Origin: Pseudocalidococcus azoricus BACA0444
GTDB lineage: Bacteria; Cyanobacteriota; Cyanobacteriia; Thermosynechococcales; Thermosynechococcaceae
Assembly (NCBI RefSeq): GCF_031729055.1
Contig: NZ_JAVMIP010000001.1
Coordinates: 432,427 to 496,426, forward strand
Reading direction: 5' to 3'
Length of the DNA stretch: 64,000 nucleotides
The notes beneath the pieces were generated by a model that saw only the letters and a program-made list of their open reading frames with translations, was not told the DNA's origin and did not search any database. Positions 26,178-34,452 of the stretch are shown here, in pieces. The number at the start of each line of letters is the position of its first letter. Position 1 is the first letter of the stretch. A program made the position numbers and the translations under genes.

Positions 26178-27362
26178 TCAGGTATTTACACAACGGATGC
26201 CGGCAAAAATTTCTTGGGTCTGGGGCTGATACCAGTTGCGGAATGAGGGGCGTTGAATCAGGGCCTGGCTGGCAAAACTTCCCCCTTTGAGAACCCGATG
26301 GGCCTGGTCAAAATAGGCAGCGGAATAGCCTGGATAGGGCGAGCTACAAAACCCCGGATAGGGATGAAACCAGGTGTCAGTCCATTCCCAAACTTGCCCA
26401 AAGCCATAGGGGGATGTTGAGAGGGAACTTGTGTAATGGTTTCTAGGTGTGGCGAGGGGAATTTCAGATAGGGGTGGGGCCTGGAGGACTTGCTGGGCCC
26501 GTTCCCATTGGCTTTCTGTTGGGAGTTGTTTGCCCATAAAGGCGGCATAGGCGGCGGCTTCATACCAACTCACCCCACAGACTGGATGATCTGAATTCAC
26601 CGGCCAATGCCAATAGCGGGGTTGTTGAATAGTATGAGTTTGTCGCCAGGCCCAGCCTTCTGCTGTCCACCATTGTTCAGTTTGATAGCCACCGGATTCG
26701 ATGAAATATTGAAATTGGCCACGGCTGACGGGCTGTTGATCAACCTGAAATGCGGGGATTTCCTCAGCCAGGCCTGGTTTTTCGTTGTCCAAGAGCAGTA
26801 ATGAGGGAGCCGCGGGCTTGAGGACACCGGCAGGAATTGTCACCATTCCGGTAATCTGCTTGTTGACAGGGATAATAGTTGTGTTTAGAGGATTCGGAGC
26901 CTGGAGCGCAAGGATCATTTGAATCGTTTCTCCGTGTTGGGCTTCGTGTTGCAATAACCACCAGGCCAGCCATTCCTGGGCTTGGAAATCCTGCTTCACC
27001 CATTCCGTTAATACAGCCGCCCGGATGGTGGCGAGATAGGTGCAAATTTCTTGGAGGGGGGGCAGTTGGGAACGGGCTGTTTTTGGTAAACCACTGGCGG
27101 CAAATAGGGCGTTGTAGTCTGGGGGGGTGAGTTGTTCCCGTAATAATTTGGGTAAGAGCCAGAGTCCTTCTGTCCAGCCAATGTGACCTAAATGCCAACC
27201 CACAGGGCTAAAGTCAGGATGGGCCTGGTGACAAAACGTTTCTGGGGGAATGGAGTCGAATAAGCTCAGGGTGGCTTGGCGGAGGGCAAAGAACTGGTCA
27301 ATGAATGTGTGTCGGCTGAGGGCGGCCTGGGGGTCAGAAATTAGCACAGTGGCAGGGGGCAA
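26178..27362 (-). CDS. EgtB-like sulfoxide synthase / SUMF1-family enzyme
   Basis: A 394-residue protein with an N-terminal DinB-like helical domain and a C-terminal formylglycine-generating-enzyme (SUMF1) fold. It resembles the non-haem iron EgtB that forms the C-S bond in ergothioneine synthesis. Iron-ligand-type histidines are seen in WHLGH (57-60) and HEAQHGE (139-143). FGE-fold marks are GVSWYEAAAYAAFMGKQLPT, ESQWERA, GQVWEWTDTWF and RVLKGGSFAS. It could instead act on another thiol or on selenium; no SenB-like neighbour is present. EgtD (histidine methyltransferase) is not in the window, but an EgtC-like gene is at 48.6 kb. Confidence 0.75.
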   Translation of the reverse strand: MPPATVLISDPQAALSRHTFIDQFFALRQATLSLFDSIPPETFCHQAHPDFSPVGWHLGHIGWTEGLWLLPKLLREQLTPPDYNALFAASGLPKTARSQLPPLQEICTYLATIRAAVLTEWVKQDFQAQEWLAWWLLQHEAQHGETIQMILALQAPNPLNTTIIPVNKQITGMVTIPAGVLKPAAPSLLLLDNEKPGLAEEIPAFQVDQQPVSRGQFQYFIESGGYQTEQWWTAEGWAWRQTHTIQQPRYWHWPVNSDHPVCGVSWYEAAAYAAFMGKQLPTESQWERAQQVLQAPPLSEIPLATPRNHYTSSLSTSPYGFGQVWEWTDTWFHPYPGFCSSPYPGYSAAYFDQAHRVLKGGSFASQALIQRPSFRNWYQPQTQEIFAGIRCVNT

Positions 27363-27435
27363 GTTTACAGCAGTTGATCTTGATGGTTGTTATGGTAATC
27401 GCCTGATACATTGATGGCAGGGTTCTGAGGCGATT

Positions 27436-28131
27436 CTAAACCACATTGGAAATCACATTCACTACTAAGCCAAAGACCACTGCCACAAAAATAAATGACA
27501 ATACCGACTGCACCAAGCTAACCGAGCGCATTTCATAACTAATAATTGAAACATCGGAGGTTTGGTAGCACATGGCAATTGTGAAGGAATAGTAGAGAAA
27601 GTCGCGATAGGAGACCAGGCCTTCATGGGGAAAGTCTAGGCCCTTGCGGTAGGGAACCCCGGCGGCATTGAGTGGGGCTGACTCTTCAATCTCGTCATAG
27701 TAGAGATGGGCATAGTGAAGCGCGAAATAGATATGTACCAATAGCCAAGAGGAAAAAATCGCCAGCAAGGAGAGTCCCATGTGCAGGTTGGTAATCAAGG
27801 GGGGATACTTTTGCGAGTTGTCTAGCATCACGGCCACGCCGACAAACCCTGATAGGGAAAACAGGACAACAACCGTCAGTAAGGCGACATTACTCGGTTC
27901 TCCCCCTTGGGCATGGCGATAAGTTTGGGCCGGAGTCGCATTCCAGAGTAAGGTGCCTAAAATTCCTAAGTGAAGAAATAATCCTAAGTTAAAGGCAGCC
28001 AGGATGCGAATTTCCCACCAAGGGGTAGCGATCAGAACATAGGCGGCAATGGCCAGACCCAGGGATAAAAGCAACCGGATTAGGGGCTTGGCCAAAATCA
28101 GATTCAGCTTGCGGTTGGATGATGCGGACAT
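27436..28131 (-). CDS. DUF1345 membrane protein
   Basis: This 231-residue protein has about five hydrophobic helices (LIRLLLSLGLAIAAYVLIAT, ILAAFNLGLFLHLGILGT, VALLTVVVLFSLSGFVGVAV, and others). The DUF1345 signature lies in the loop LVHIYFALHYAHLYYDE and in FLYYSFTIAMCYQTSDVSI. The function is unknown. It lies 24 bp downstream of the PSII S4 gene on the same strand, so the HAD, S4 and DUF1345 genes may form one unit. Confidence 0.8.
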   Translation of the reverse strand: MSASSNRKLNLILAKPLIRLLLSLGLAIAAYVLIATPWWEIRILAAFNLGLFLHLGILGTLLWNATPAQTYRHAQGGEPSNVALLTVVVLFSLSGFVGVAVMLDNSQKYPPLITNLHMGLSLLAIFSSWLLVHIYFALHYAHLYYDEIEESAPLNAAGVPYRKGLDFPHEGLVSYRDFLYYSFTIAMCYQTSDVSIISYEMRSVSLVQSVLSFIFVAVVFGLVVNVISNVV

Positions 28132-28155
28132 GATGCTTGATCTCCCCCGATAAAC

Positions 28156-28932
28156 CTAACTAGCCCGGCTTAGTTCGACACGATAGCGTTCCTTTTTTGT
28201 GACTTGAATCGACCCGATGGTCAGGTGGCCCCGTTGTTTGAGTGTCACTAAGTCCCCCGTTTTCAGCAGATGACTCGGTTGGTTAATCGGCTGCCAGTTG
28301 ACCCGCACGGCCCCACCATTGATCATCTCTACCATTTTGCTTCGGGACATTCCAAATCCGGCAGAGGCAAGGGCATCTAAGCGCAGTGAAGCTTCCACAG
28401 TGGTTAGGGTTTTAATCTGGGGCGGTCTGACCCGAAGCTCCTGCCAGGCCTGGGGTTGGGCATTAACGGGCACTGTCCGAACCTGTTTGACTTGGCTTAA
28501 GGCGGTTTCCAGGCCGGGGACGAGAATCACCTGCGCGCCCCGATCTCCAAGGAGGATAATGTCACCAATCTGATCCGTGGGGATGCCTGCCATCATGAGG
28601 GCCTGGTGAAAGTCGGTGTCGGTGGGGGGGTCAAAGAGAAAGTTCCCGGCAATGGCCCAAAGCTCCAGGCCAATATTACTCTGGTCTAAGGGAATATCAG
28701 TGCGGGCTAAGGCAAGGCGTTGACGTTCTGCTTGGGGATAGCCCCCCCCGGCCTGGTAGTGGAGATCCGTTAACTGGTTGAGGGCGGCGATGGCTTCTAG
28801 GCGCAGGAGGGGATCGAGAAAATCTGTCACCACCACCTCCCAGGTTTTGAAGGCCTGTTCACTCTGGTTGAGAATTTGCTTCAAGGCCTGGGGAAATTGG
28901 GCATCTTCAAGCAGTTCATGATGGCTGGGCAT
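28156..28932 (-). CDS. photosystem II S4-domain (YlmH-like) RNA-binding protein
   Basis: A protein of 258 aa from ATG 28932. The YlmH-type N-terminal domain (DFLDPLLRLEAIAALNQLTD, then GYPQAERQRLALARTDI and GDIILLGDRGAQVILVP) is followed by a C-terminal S4 RNA-binding domain (LRLDALASAGFGMSRSKMVE, NGGAVRVNWQPI). Cyanobacterial members are annotated as PSII S4 proteins. The start overlaps the stop of the HAD gene by one base (TAATG). A further upstream ATG at 29052 lies within the HAD gene and adds 40 unlikely residues. Confidence 0.85.
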   Translation of the reverse strand: MPSHHELLEDAQFPQALKQILNQSEQAFKTWEVVVTDFLDPLLRLEAIAALNQLTDLHYQAGGGYPQAERQRLALARTDIPLDQSNIGLELWAIAGNFLFDPPTDTDFHQALMMAGIPTDQIGDIILLGDRGAQVILVPGLETALSQVKQVRTVPVNAQPQAWQELRVRPPQIKTLTTVEASLRLDALASAGFGMSRSKMVEMINGGAVRVNWQPINQPSHLLKTGDLVTLKQRGHLTIGSIQVTKKERYRVELSRAS

Positions 28933-29732
28933 TAGGGCATCTCCTTTGGCATCCAGACGGAAAAGTCCTGACAAAACTGATCCAACTGCAGCAGGGTAAT
29001 TCTGGAATCCGCTTGGGCCTGGGTACAGGTGGCCACCGTTGTATAACCCCAAGCCGCCAGAAATAGCTGGACTTGATTTAATCGGGGCTCCCTTTCGACT
29101 GATTGCAGGGCCTCGAGCCGATCTTCGACAAACCAGATGGGCAAGGAAACCCTGTCTTGCAATTTGAGCAGAACTTCGACTTTGGTTTGCTGGCAGTCCT
29201 TACCATAAATTCCGAGGGAGGGGCAATTTACCTCGGCCTGGGTGAGTAAATAGTCCACAAAGCGAGTTTCTTTCGTGGTAATGATGGCTAGGGGTAAAGC
29301 CAATTTTTCCCAGGCCTGGAGTTTGGCCACCACCCCCGGATAAAACTGATGCAGCCTCAACCAACCTTGCCAGTCCCGCTTAATCCATTCATCCCGGATG
29401 CGATCTAGGGTTTGGCCCAAATGCCGCCAATTTAAATCTTCCTCGGTCAGGATCCGCTGTTTGATCGTGCTCCAGTTTGACTGAATTTCCCGTAGGCGAT
29501 ACCCCTTGATCAGGCCCCGTAAGACTAGCGGCATTTCCCAACCGTGGGTGACAATCGGGCGTAAGGTTTTGAACTGGGCTTCTAATGCTGGGGGAGGAGT
29601 CTTGACGGAGGTGGGCCAAATTTGCCGATATGCCAGCCAACTGGCCTGGAAATACTCCCGCAACCCATCACAGATCACCCCGTCAAAATCAAGGGCAAGG
29701 GTTCTGGCCTGGCAATTTATAAGATTAGACAT
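28932..29732 (-). CDS. HAD-superfamily phosphatase-like hydrolase
   Basis: This 266-residue protein has the HAD motifs: I DFDGVICDG (nucleophile Asp), II ITTKETRFV (Thr) and IV WFVEDRLEA (Asp pair). A helical cap lies between motifs I and II. The substrate is unknown. It is the first gene of a small minus-strand unit with the S4 protein (1-bp overlap). It starts 17 bp downstream of tRNA-Gln on the same strand, so it may be read from the tRNA promoter. Confidence 0.82.
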   Translation of the reverse strand: MSNLINCQARTLALDFDGVICDGLREYFQASWLAYRQIWPTSVKTPPPALEAQFKTLRPIVTHGWEMPLVLRGLIKGYRLREIQSNWSTIKQRILTEEDLNWRHLGQTLDRIRDEWIKRDWQGWLRLHQFYPGVVAKLQAWEKLALPLAIITTKETRFVDYLLTQAEVNCPSLGIYGKDCQQTKVEVLLKLQDRVSLPIWFVEDRLEALQSVEREPRLNQVQLFLAAWGYTTVATCTQAQADSRITLLQLDQFCQDFSVWMPKEMP

Positions 29733-29749
29733 TGCTCAAAAGCGAGGGA

Positions 29750-29821
29750 CTGGGGCGGGAGGATTCGAACCCCCGAATGGCGGGACCAAAACCCGCTGCC
29801 TTACCGCTTGGCGACACCCCA
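29750..29821 (-). tRNA. trnQ-UUG: tRNA-Gln (UUG)
   Basis: On the minus strand the 72 nt fold into a full cloverleaf: acceptor TGGGGTG/CGCCCCA, D arm CGCCAAGCGGTAAGGCA, anticodon stem GCGGG/CCCGC with loop TTTTGGT (anticodon TTG), T arm with GGTTCGAATCC, and discriminator G. No CCA is encoded, as is usual in cyanobacteria. Confidence 0.95.
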
Positions 29822-30013
29822 ACTTGTGCGCTTAAACATCCTAGCAAGTCCCCAGAGATTTAGACAAGGACTGATGGAGATTTTCGTCCACTTCACGAGC
29901 CTGCTCCTTGGGGATTGAAGGGAACCCTGGTTTTTCAAGGGGAACGGATCTTGGGATGACATCTTGTCTTAGGATAAATAAGGCCAGTCCTCACACCCAG
30001 CCTCAAACAATCT

Positions 30014-30823
30014 ATGAAGTCCTATCTCGCTGCCGCTGTCCAGATGACCAGTTTGCCGGATCTTACTAAGAATTTAGCCCAGGCCGAAGAACTGATTGAA
30101 TTAGGCGTGCGGCGGGGAGCTGAGTTGATTGGCTTGCCAGAAAATTTTTCCTTTTTGGGAGATGATACGGTCAAAGTCGCCCAGGCTACAGAAATTGCCA
30201 GCCAAACGGAACAATTTTTGCGGCGGATGGCCCAACGGTTTCAAATTACTCTCTTGGGGGGTGGCTATCCAGTCCCGACCGCAACGGGCAAAGTTTATAA
30301 CACGGCCTTATTAGTTGGCCCCAATGGTCAAGAACTGGCCCGCTATCAAAAGGTTCATTTGTTTGATGTGGACTTACCCGATGGCAACATCTATCACGAA
30401 TCTGGCACAGTCTTAGCTGGCTCAACCCTTCCCCCAGTCTATGCTTCACCCACCTTGGGCAATATTGGCTTATCCGTGTGTTACGATGTCCGGTTTCCAG
30501 AACTCTATCGAGCCTTAGTCAAAGCTGGCGCAAATGTTCTCTTTGTCCCTGCTGCCTTTACGGCCTTCACCGGCAAGGATCATTGGCAAGTCCTCCTCCA
30601 GGCCCGAGCCATTGAAAATACGGCCTATGTCCTGGCTCCGGCCCAAACGGGTCAACATTATGCCCGTCGCCAAACCCATGGCCATGCGATGATTGTGGAT
30701 CCCTGGGGAACTATCCTTGCGGATGCTGGAGATCGGCCGGGTTTAGCGGTGGCTGCGATTGAACCTCTTCGCCTCGAACAAGTCCGCCAACAAATGCCCT
30801 GTCTCCAACATCGGGTTTTTTAG
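30014..30823 (+). CDS. carbon-nitrogen hydrolase (nitrilase/Nit family amidase)
   Basis: The 269-residue protein has the Glu-Lys-Cys catalytic triad: Glu in GLPENFSFLG, Lys in YQKVHLFDVDLP, Cys in GLSVCYDVRFPELYR. The HLFDVDLPDG and RAIENTAYVLAPAQTG segments are typical of Nit1/Nit2 enzymes that hydrolyse deaminated glutathione (metabolite repair). The exact substrate is inferred. It is convergent with the CD225 gene, with only 5 bp between. Confidence 0.88.
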   Translation: MKSYLAAAVQMTSLPDLTKNLAQAEELIELGVRRGAELIGLPENFSFLGDDTVKVAQATEIASQTEQFLRRMAQRFQITLLGGGYPVPTATGKVYNTALLVGPNGQELARYQKVHLFDVDLPDGNIYHESGTVLAGSTLPPVYASPTLGNIGLSVCYDVRFPELYRALVKAGANVLFVPAAFTAFTGKDHWQVLLQARAIENTAYVLAPAQTGQHYARRQTHGHAMIVDPWGTILADAGDRPGLAVAAIEPLRLEQVRQQMPCLQHRVF

Positions 30824-30828
30824 AGCCT

Positions 30829-31089
30829 TTATTGATTAACGGCTTGGAAGGCAATAACCTGGATGATAATGTAAATTACCGAGATGGCTAAACCACTGCC
30901 AAAGGCAATCCAACTCCAGAGTTTAGCTTTTTCGGAGGCTGCAATTGCGCCTGTGCGATCCCCGGCCGCCAGTTTGGTGTTGACTTGAGAGGCATAGACA
31001 ATGGCCACAATTCCAAAGGGAATACAGCAGCAAACAGTGGATAAAATTGCAGGTACTAAGTAGTTGGGGACGGGTTGAGCGGCGGTCAT
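30829..31089 (-). CDS. CD225/dispanin family small membrane protein
   Basis: An 86-residue protein with two hydrophobic helices: LVPAILSTVCCCIPFGIVAI and KLWSWIAFGSGLAISVIYII. Between them lies the dispanin loop (VYASQVNTKLAAGDRTGAIA, then ASEKAK). The 'CCCIPFGIVAIVYAS' segment is characteristic. The start is ATG 31089, preceded by AAGGA at the right spacing; the ATG at 31155 lacks a ribosome site. Function in bacteria is unknown. Confidence 0.85.
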   Translation of the reverse strand: MTAAQPVPNYLVPAILSTVCCCIPFGIVAIVYASQVNTKLAAGDRTGAIAASEKAKLWSWIAFGSGLAISVIYIIIQVIAFQAVNQ

Positions 31090-31248
31090 AAACATTCCTT
31101 GAATTGAAGTTACCAGGTTCCCATTGGGGGATATCGCCACAGCAGCAATAGGCATTCGCCTCTCAATGTACTCCAGAGATAGGCCTAGTCTGAAAAATGC
31201 AGCGAAATTTAACCTTATGGCTGGATTACTTGAAAAGCCCGTCCTAGC

Positions 31249-31290
31249 TTACTCATCCTGATGGGGAAAGTTACCGGGAGGGGAGAGGGG
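31249..31290. repeat. 42-bp direct repeat, distal copy, flanking hicBA
   Basis: This 42-bp stretch is identical to 31880-31921. On the minus strand it reads as the last 13 codons plus stop of the acetyltransferase gene (…PPGNFPHQDE, TAA), detached from that gene. It begins 21 bp past the hicA stop. The bases next to the two copies differ on both sides, so the identity is exactly 42 bp. Confidence 0.97.
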
Positions 31291-31310
31291 TTTTTATTGG
31301 GTAAACATCG

Positions 31311-31523
31311 CTACAGTAGCCCACAGAATTGTTCATCTGTAAGGCCTGCATCCCGCACGATTTTAGCCATCGTATATGCATTGACAGGGTTGTGTCGCGG
31401 TATCGTCACGGTACGAACTCCATCAGTCATAACAATATGCTTACCCTGGCGAGCAATGTAAAAACCAGCTTTTTCTAGAGCGCGAACTGCCTTGAGATGA
31501 TTAATGGCTGGTAACTTCGGCAT
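31311..31523 (-). CDS. hicA: HicA-family mRNA interferase toxin
   Basis: A 70-residue dsRBD-like toxin that cleaves mRNA on ribosomes. It has the N-terminal helix HLKAVRALEKAGFYIARQGK, the catalytic His in GKHIVMTDG, and the strand TVTIPRHNPVNAYTMAKIV, ending DAGLTDEQFCGLL. Toxin is downstream of antitoxin, 2 bp apart, so both are made from one mRNA. The length is normal. Confidence 0.9.
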   Translation of the reverse strand: MPKLPAINHLKAVRALEKAGFYIARQGKHIVMTDGVRTVTIPRHNPVNAYTMAKIVRDAGLTDEQFCGLL

Positions 31524-31525
31524 AA

Positions 31526-31723
31526 CTAGACAGCAACCTCAATCTCATAAACCGCAGCATCCTTAGCCTGTTCAGTTACAACTTCCAGATATTCACAGAT
31601 CGCATCCTTGATATTTTCGAGGGCTTCTTCCTTTGTTTCTCCTTGGGAGCAACAGCCGGGTAAACCGAGCACCCAGACGCTAAAACCCTCCTCTGATTCA
31701 TACAGGACAACTTTATATTTCAT
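31526..31723 (-). CDS. hicB: HicB-family antitoxin
   Basis: A 65-residue antitoxin with a partial RNase-H fold: MKYKVVLYESEEGFSVWV, then LPGCCSQGETKEEALENIK, then DAICEYLE. No C-terminal DNA-binding domain is present, so autoregulation, if any, needs another route. The start is ATG 31723, with AGGAG eight bases upstream; the in-frame GTG at 31732 overlaps that ribosome site and is rejected. It neutralises the HicA encoded immediately downstream. Confidence 0.88.
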   Translation of the reverse strand: MKYKVVLYESEEGFSVWVLGLPGCCSQGETKEEALENIKDAICEYLEVVTEQAKDAAVYEIEVAV

Positions 31724-31879
31724 TAAGATCACTCCTGAGCTTGAAAAGCTTGACTATGACAATTTCTTTGATAGTCCACTCAATATATATGAGGATATTA
31801 TGAGGGTCTCATTTCCCCGCCAGGAAGGCTCTATTGATCAAGCTGATGTCTAAATGCGCGGGTAATCGCTAATGAGCCG

Positions 31880-31921
31880 TTACTCATCCTGATGGGGAAA
31901 GTTACCGGGAGGGGAGAGGGG
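31880..31921. repeat. 42-bp direct repeat, proximal copy (3' end of acetyltransferase gene)
   Basis: The second copy of the 42-bp repeat forms the native 3' end of the acetyltransferase gene, including its stop codon at 31880-31882. Identical to 31249-31290. Confidence 0.97.
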
Positions 31922-33019
31922 CATTACCTCGGGGTGGGCCATGCGGCCGGGCAAGGGTTGACGATTTTGCTGTAGGCCCTGAATGACTTCCCCTAAGGCT
32001 AACCCTTCTGGTAAACGGGGCCGGACTTCCCGCACCTTATGCCAAACGGAGCGCGACATCATCAGGGTATGCCCGGTCTGACTGGCCCCAACCTGTTCAA
32101 AAAAGGCTTCCCGCTCGGGTTGGTAATCCGTAGAAGTCAGGTAGAGAGGACTGCTGGGCCAGGCCTGGGTCAGACGGGAGATCTGAGAGAGCAACTCTGG
32201 ATAGAGCCAGGTGTAGGCCGGATGAACGGTGAGTTGGGCCTGATGGGCTTGGTTGCCGTGGCGGGCTAATTCTACAGAATAATACCCAATGGCTGCTTTG
32301 CGTTGCGGCTCAAAAACATAGCCCTGCTGGGTTTGGGTCGCGCCCCAGAGGTTTTGTATACTACTGATCAAAAATTGTCCTACCCCCGCTTTGAAGTCGC
32401 AAATATGCCGATCAAACACTTGTCGAACCAGGGCCGGCATGGCCGCAGTATCCAGTTGGCAAAGCAGGGCGGCATCGGCATTGGTGGCAGGGAGAAGATT
32501 GGGTAGGTCTGGCTCATGGGCGGCGAGGCTAGCTAACTGTTCCGGGGTGATGGTCCAGTAGGTTAATTGGGCCAGAGGTTGAAAACCGTTATGGCGATAC
32601 AGGCCCAGACCATCACTGTCACTAGCACTCACTTCCAACAACCAGGTGCGAGCTTCCCAAACCTTCGTAAAGCAATGGCGTAATAGCTGTGTCCCAATCT
32701 CTTGATTGCCGAATTCTGTCCCACCGGCCTGGGCCACTAACTGATCCACCTGCCAGGTTGTCCGATTTCTATTGAACGGGGATACCTGAATCGCCCCCAA
32801 GACCTGATCCCCTTTTTCTGCGACATAAACCCGCAAGGGTTGGGGGAGGTGATGGGGCATGAAACTAATCAGTTTGAGGGGGGCGTACCAATGCTGTAAA
32901 AACTGGCGATCACGATTCAGGCCTGGGAGTGTTGTCGGGGCCTGGGCGAACATTTCCAGGACAGTATCAAGGTCGCGATAGGCCAAGGGACGCAAATTGA
33001 TTTCAGCGGATAGAGACAT
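31880..33019 (-). CDS. GNAT-family N-acetyltransferase
   Basis: A 379-residue protein with an N-terminal GNAT-type domain: VYVAEKGDQVLGAIQVSP, then FGNQEIGTQLLRHCF (acetyl-CoA pyrophosphate loop region), then WLLEVSASDSDGLGLYRHNG. A second, GNAT-like half follows (residues about 175-340), then a short Pro-rich tail. The acceptor substrate is unknown. I place the start at ATG 33019; an ATG four codons earlier (33031) is possible. Its last 13 codons are duplicated beyond the hicBA cassette. Confidence 0.8.
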   Translation of the reverse strand: MSLSAEINLRPLAYRDLDTVLEMFAQAPTTLPGLNRDRQFLQHWYAPLKLISFMPHHLPQPLRVYVAEKGDQVLGAIQVSPFNRNRTTWQVDQLVAQAGGTEFGNQEIGTQLLRHCFTKVWEARTWLLEVSASDSDGLGLYRHNGFQPLAQLTYWTITPEQLASLAAHEPDLPNLLPATNADAALLCQLDTAAMPALVRQVFDRHICDFKAGVGQFLISSIQNLWGATQTQQGYVFEPQRKAAIGYYSVELARHGNQAHQAQLTVHPAYTWLYPELLSQISRLTQAWPSSPLYLTSTDYQPEREAFFEQVGASQTGHTLMMSRSVWHKVREVRPRLPEGLALGEVIQGLQQNRQPLPGRMAHPEVMPLSPPGNFPHQDE

Positions 33020-33211
33020 CTGGCGTAACACTGCTCCTGGCCATCACTACCCACTATCTTAAAGGGAATTTTTCAGCACCAGACATATCCGCCCCCATCT
33101 ACTCCAATGACGACCAGGCCAAGGATACTGATCTTGTAAAACGTACTCATAATGACTATGATTAAGTCAAGGATCACCAAGCCACCCCTAGCCAGTTCAG
33201 GAGTTACGATC

Positions 33212-33472
33212 ATGCGAATTTTAGATATTCCCTTAGCTGCCATCCGCCGCCCCCTCCGCCGAGACAATGATTCAGAGAAGGTCAGGGCCTTAATGGAGTC
33301 CATTGCAGCTATTGGTCAACAGGAGCCGATTGATGTCCTTGAGGTTGATGGGCAATATTATGGCTTCTCTGGTTGCCACCGCTACGAGGCCTGCCAACGT
33401 CTGGGCCAACTCACGATTCGCTGTAAGGTTAGGCGGGCTTCAGCGGCAGTCTTGAAATTCCATTTGGCTTAA
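33212..33472 (+). CDS. srx: sulfiredoxin
   Basis: An 86-residue ParB/Srx-fold enzyme that uses ATP to reduce sulfinylated 2-Cys peroxiredoxin. The hallmark FSGCHRYEA holds catalytic Cys55 and the nearby His/Arg. Substrate-contact segments are IPLAAIRRPLRRDND and IAAIGQQEPIDV. The start is ATG 33212, with AGGAG upstream at 33199-33203; the longer in-frame ATG at 33152 adds 20 residues unlike the family. It stands alone on the plus strand. Confidence 0.93.
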   Translation: MRILDIPLAAIRRPLRRDNDSEKVRALMESIAAIGQQEPIDVLEVDGQYYGFSGCHRYEACQRLGQLTIRCKVRRASAAVLKFHLA

Positions 33473-33571
33473 GCATTCTCAATCCCAAGAGTTGCTGTCC
33501 CAGGCCTGGGCGCGGTAGATTACCTATAAGGATTCGGTTCGGCAAACTCTGACTCAACAGGTCAATTCCCC

Positions 33572-34093
33572 ATGCCTCGCTCTCAGCGTAACGATAATTT
33601 TATTGACAAAACCTTTACGGTCATGGCGGATATCCTTCTTAAGGTTCTGCCGACCAACCGCCAATCGAAGGCTGCCTTTGCCTATTACCGCGATGGAATG
33701 TCCGCCCAAGGGGATGGTGAATATGCTGAGGCCCTGGAAAACTATGAAGAAGCCCTCAAGCTAGAGCAGGATCCCTACGACCGGAGTTTTATTCTCTATA
33801 ATGTGGGGCTGATCCATGCCAGTAATGGAGATCACAATAAGGCCCTTGACTATTATCACCAGGCCTTGGACTTAAACCCCCGGATGCCCCAGGCCCTAAA
33901 CAATGTGGCGGTGATTCTCCACTATTTAGGAACCCAGTCCGAAGAAGCTGAAGATTTAGAAACCGCTGAGCAATACTATGATAAAGCGGCTGAGTATTGG
34001 AAACGGGCCATTCAACAGGCTCCCAACAACTATATCGAAGCCCAAAATTGGCTGAAAACCACGGGCCGCTCCACTGCTGATGTGTTTTTCTAG
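33572..34093 (+). CDS. ycf3: photosystem I assembly protein Ycf3
   Basis: A 173-residue TPR protein needed for assembly of PSI on the thylakoid. It begins [20 protein letters not shown], the conserved Ycf3 N-terminus, and carries three TPR units ([20 protein letters not shown], then [20 protein letters not shown], then [15 protein letters not shown]). It is likely cotranscribed with gatC, which starts 18 bp after its stop. A CCAGGCCTGG palindrome lies 72 bp upstream of the start. Confidence 0.96.
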   Translation: MPRSQRNDNFIDKTFTVMADILLKVLPTNRQSKAAFAYYRDGMSAQGDGEYAEALENYEEALKLEQDPYDRSFILYNVGLIHASNGDHNKALDYYHQALDLNPRMPQALNNVAVILHYLGTQSEEAEDLETAEQYYDKAAEYWKRAIQQAPNNYIEAQNWLKTTGRSTADVFF

Positions 34094-34111
34094 GGTTGAG
34101 TAAGGATTGTC

Positions 34112-34405
34112 ATGCTAACGGATGCAGATGTGAAAAAAGTCGCCCACTTGGCTCGCTTGGACTTGTCCGACTCCGAAATTGCCACCCTGACGACTCAACT
34201 CAGTGCCATTCTTGACTATGTCCAACAACTGGATGAACTAGAGGTCAGCAATATCGCTCCCACCACCCGGGCCATTGAAGTAAGTAATGTAACCCGCGTT
34301 GATCAACTCAATCCTTTCCCGAACCGGCCTGGCCTGTTGGCAATTGCTCCAGAAGCTGAAGATGAATTTTTCCGGGTTCCCAAAATCCTTGCCGATGCCG
34401 AATAG
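34112..34405 (+). CDS. gatC: Asp-tRNA(Asn)/Glu-tRNA(Gln) amidotransferase subunit C
   Basis: A 97-residue subunit that stabilises GatA in the GatCAB complex, which amidates Glu-tRNA(Gln). Typical features: DVKKVAHLARLDLSDSEIA, LSAILDYVQQLDELEVSNI, and the C-terminal DEFFRVPKILADAE. The tRNA-Gln it serves lies 4 kb away. It follows ycf3 closely, so the two probably share a transcript. Confidence 0.94.
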   Translation: MLTDADVKKVAHLARLDLSDSEIATLTTQLSAILDYVQQLDELEVSNIAPTTRAIEVSNVTRVDQLNPFPNRPGLLAIAPEAEDEFFRVPKILADAE

Positions 34406-34414
34406 CAAGCTGGA

Positions 34415-34432
34415 GGTGATCACCGGATCACC
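34415..34432. repeat. hairpin between convergent gatC and the secreted protein gene
   Basis: A 7-bp perfect inverted repeat GGTGATC / GATCACC with a 4-nt loop lies in the 47-bp convergent gap. There is no T-run. It might act as a weak bidirectional terminator. Confidence 0.3.
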
Positions 34433-34452
34433 GGCTCAATCTCTCTCAGGGA

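Larger units (their letters stand above)
31249..31879. mobile_element. putative hicBA cassette bounded by 42-bp direct repeats
   Basis: This 631-bp unit is one 42-bp repeat plus 589 bp that hold hicA, hicB and about 150 bp of upstream sequence. Its insertion point coincides with the stop codon end of the acetyltransferase gene, and the gene is restored by the proximal repeat copy. This is the arrangement left by att-type recombination or by repeat-mediated integration at the 3' end of a gene. No integrase or transposase is present within the unit. Mobility is an inference from the repeat geometry. Confidence 0.5.

Noticed and set aside
31249..31879. Classical transposon or MITE carrying hicBA
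   Set aside because: The boundary repeats are direct, not inverted, are 42 bp long and correspond to a gene end; no transposase or terminal inverted repeat is present.
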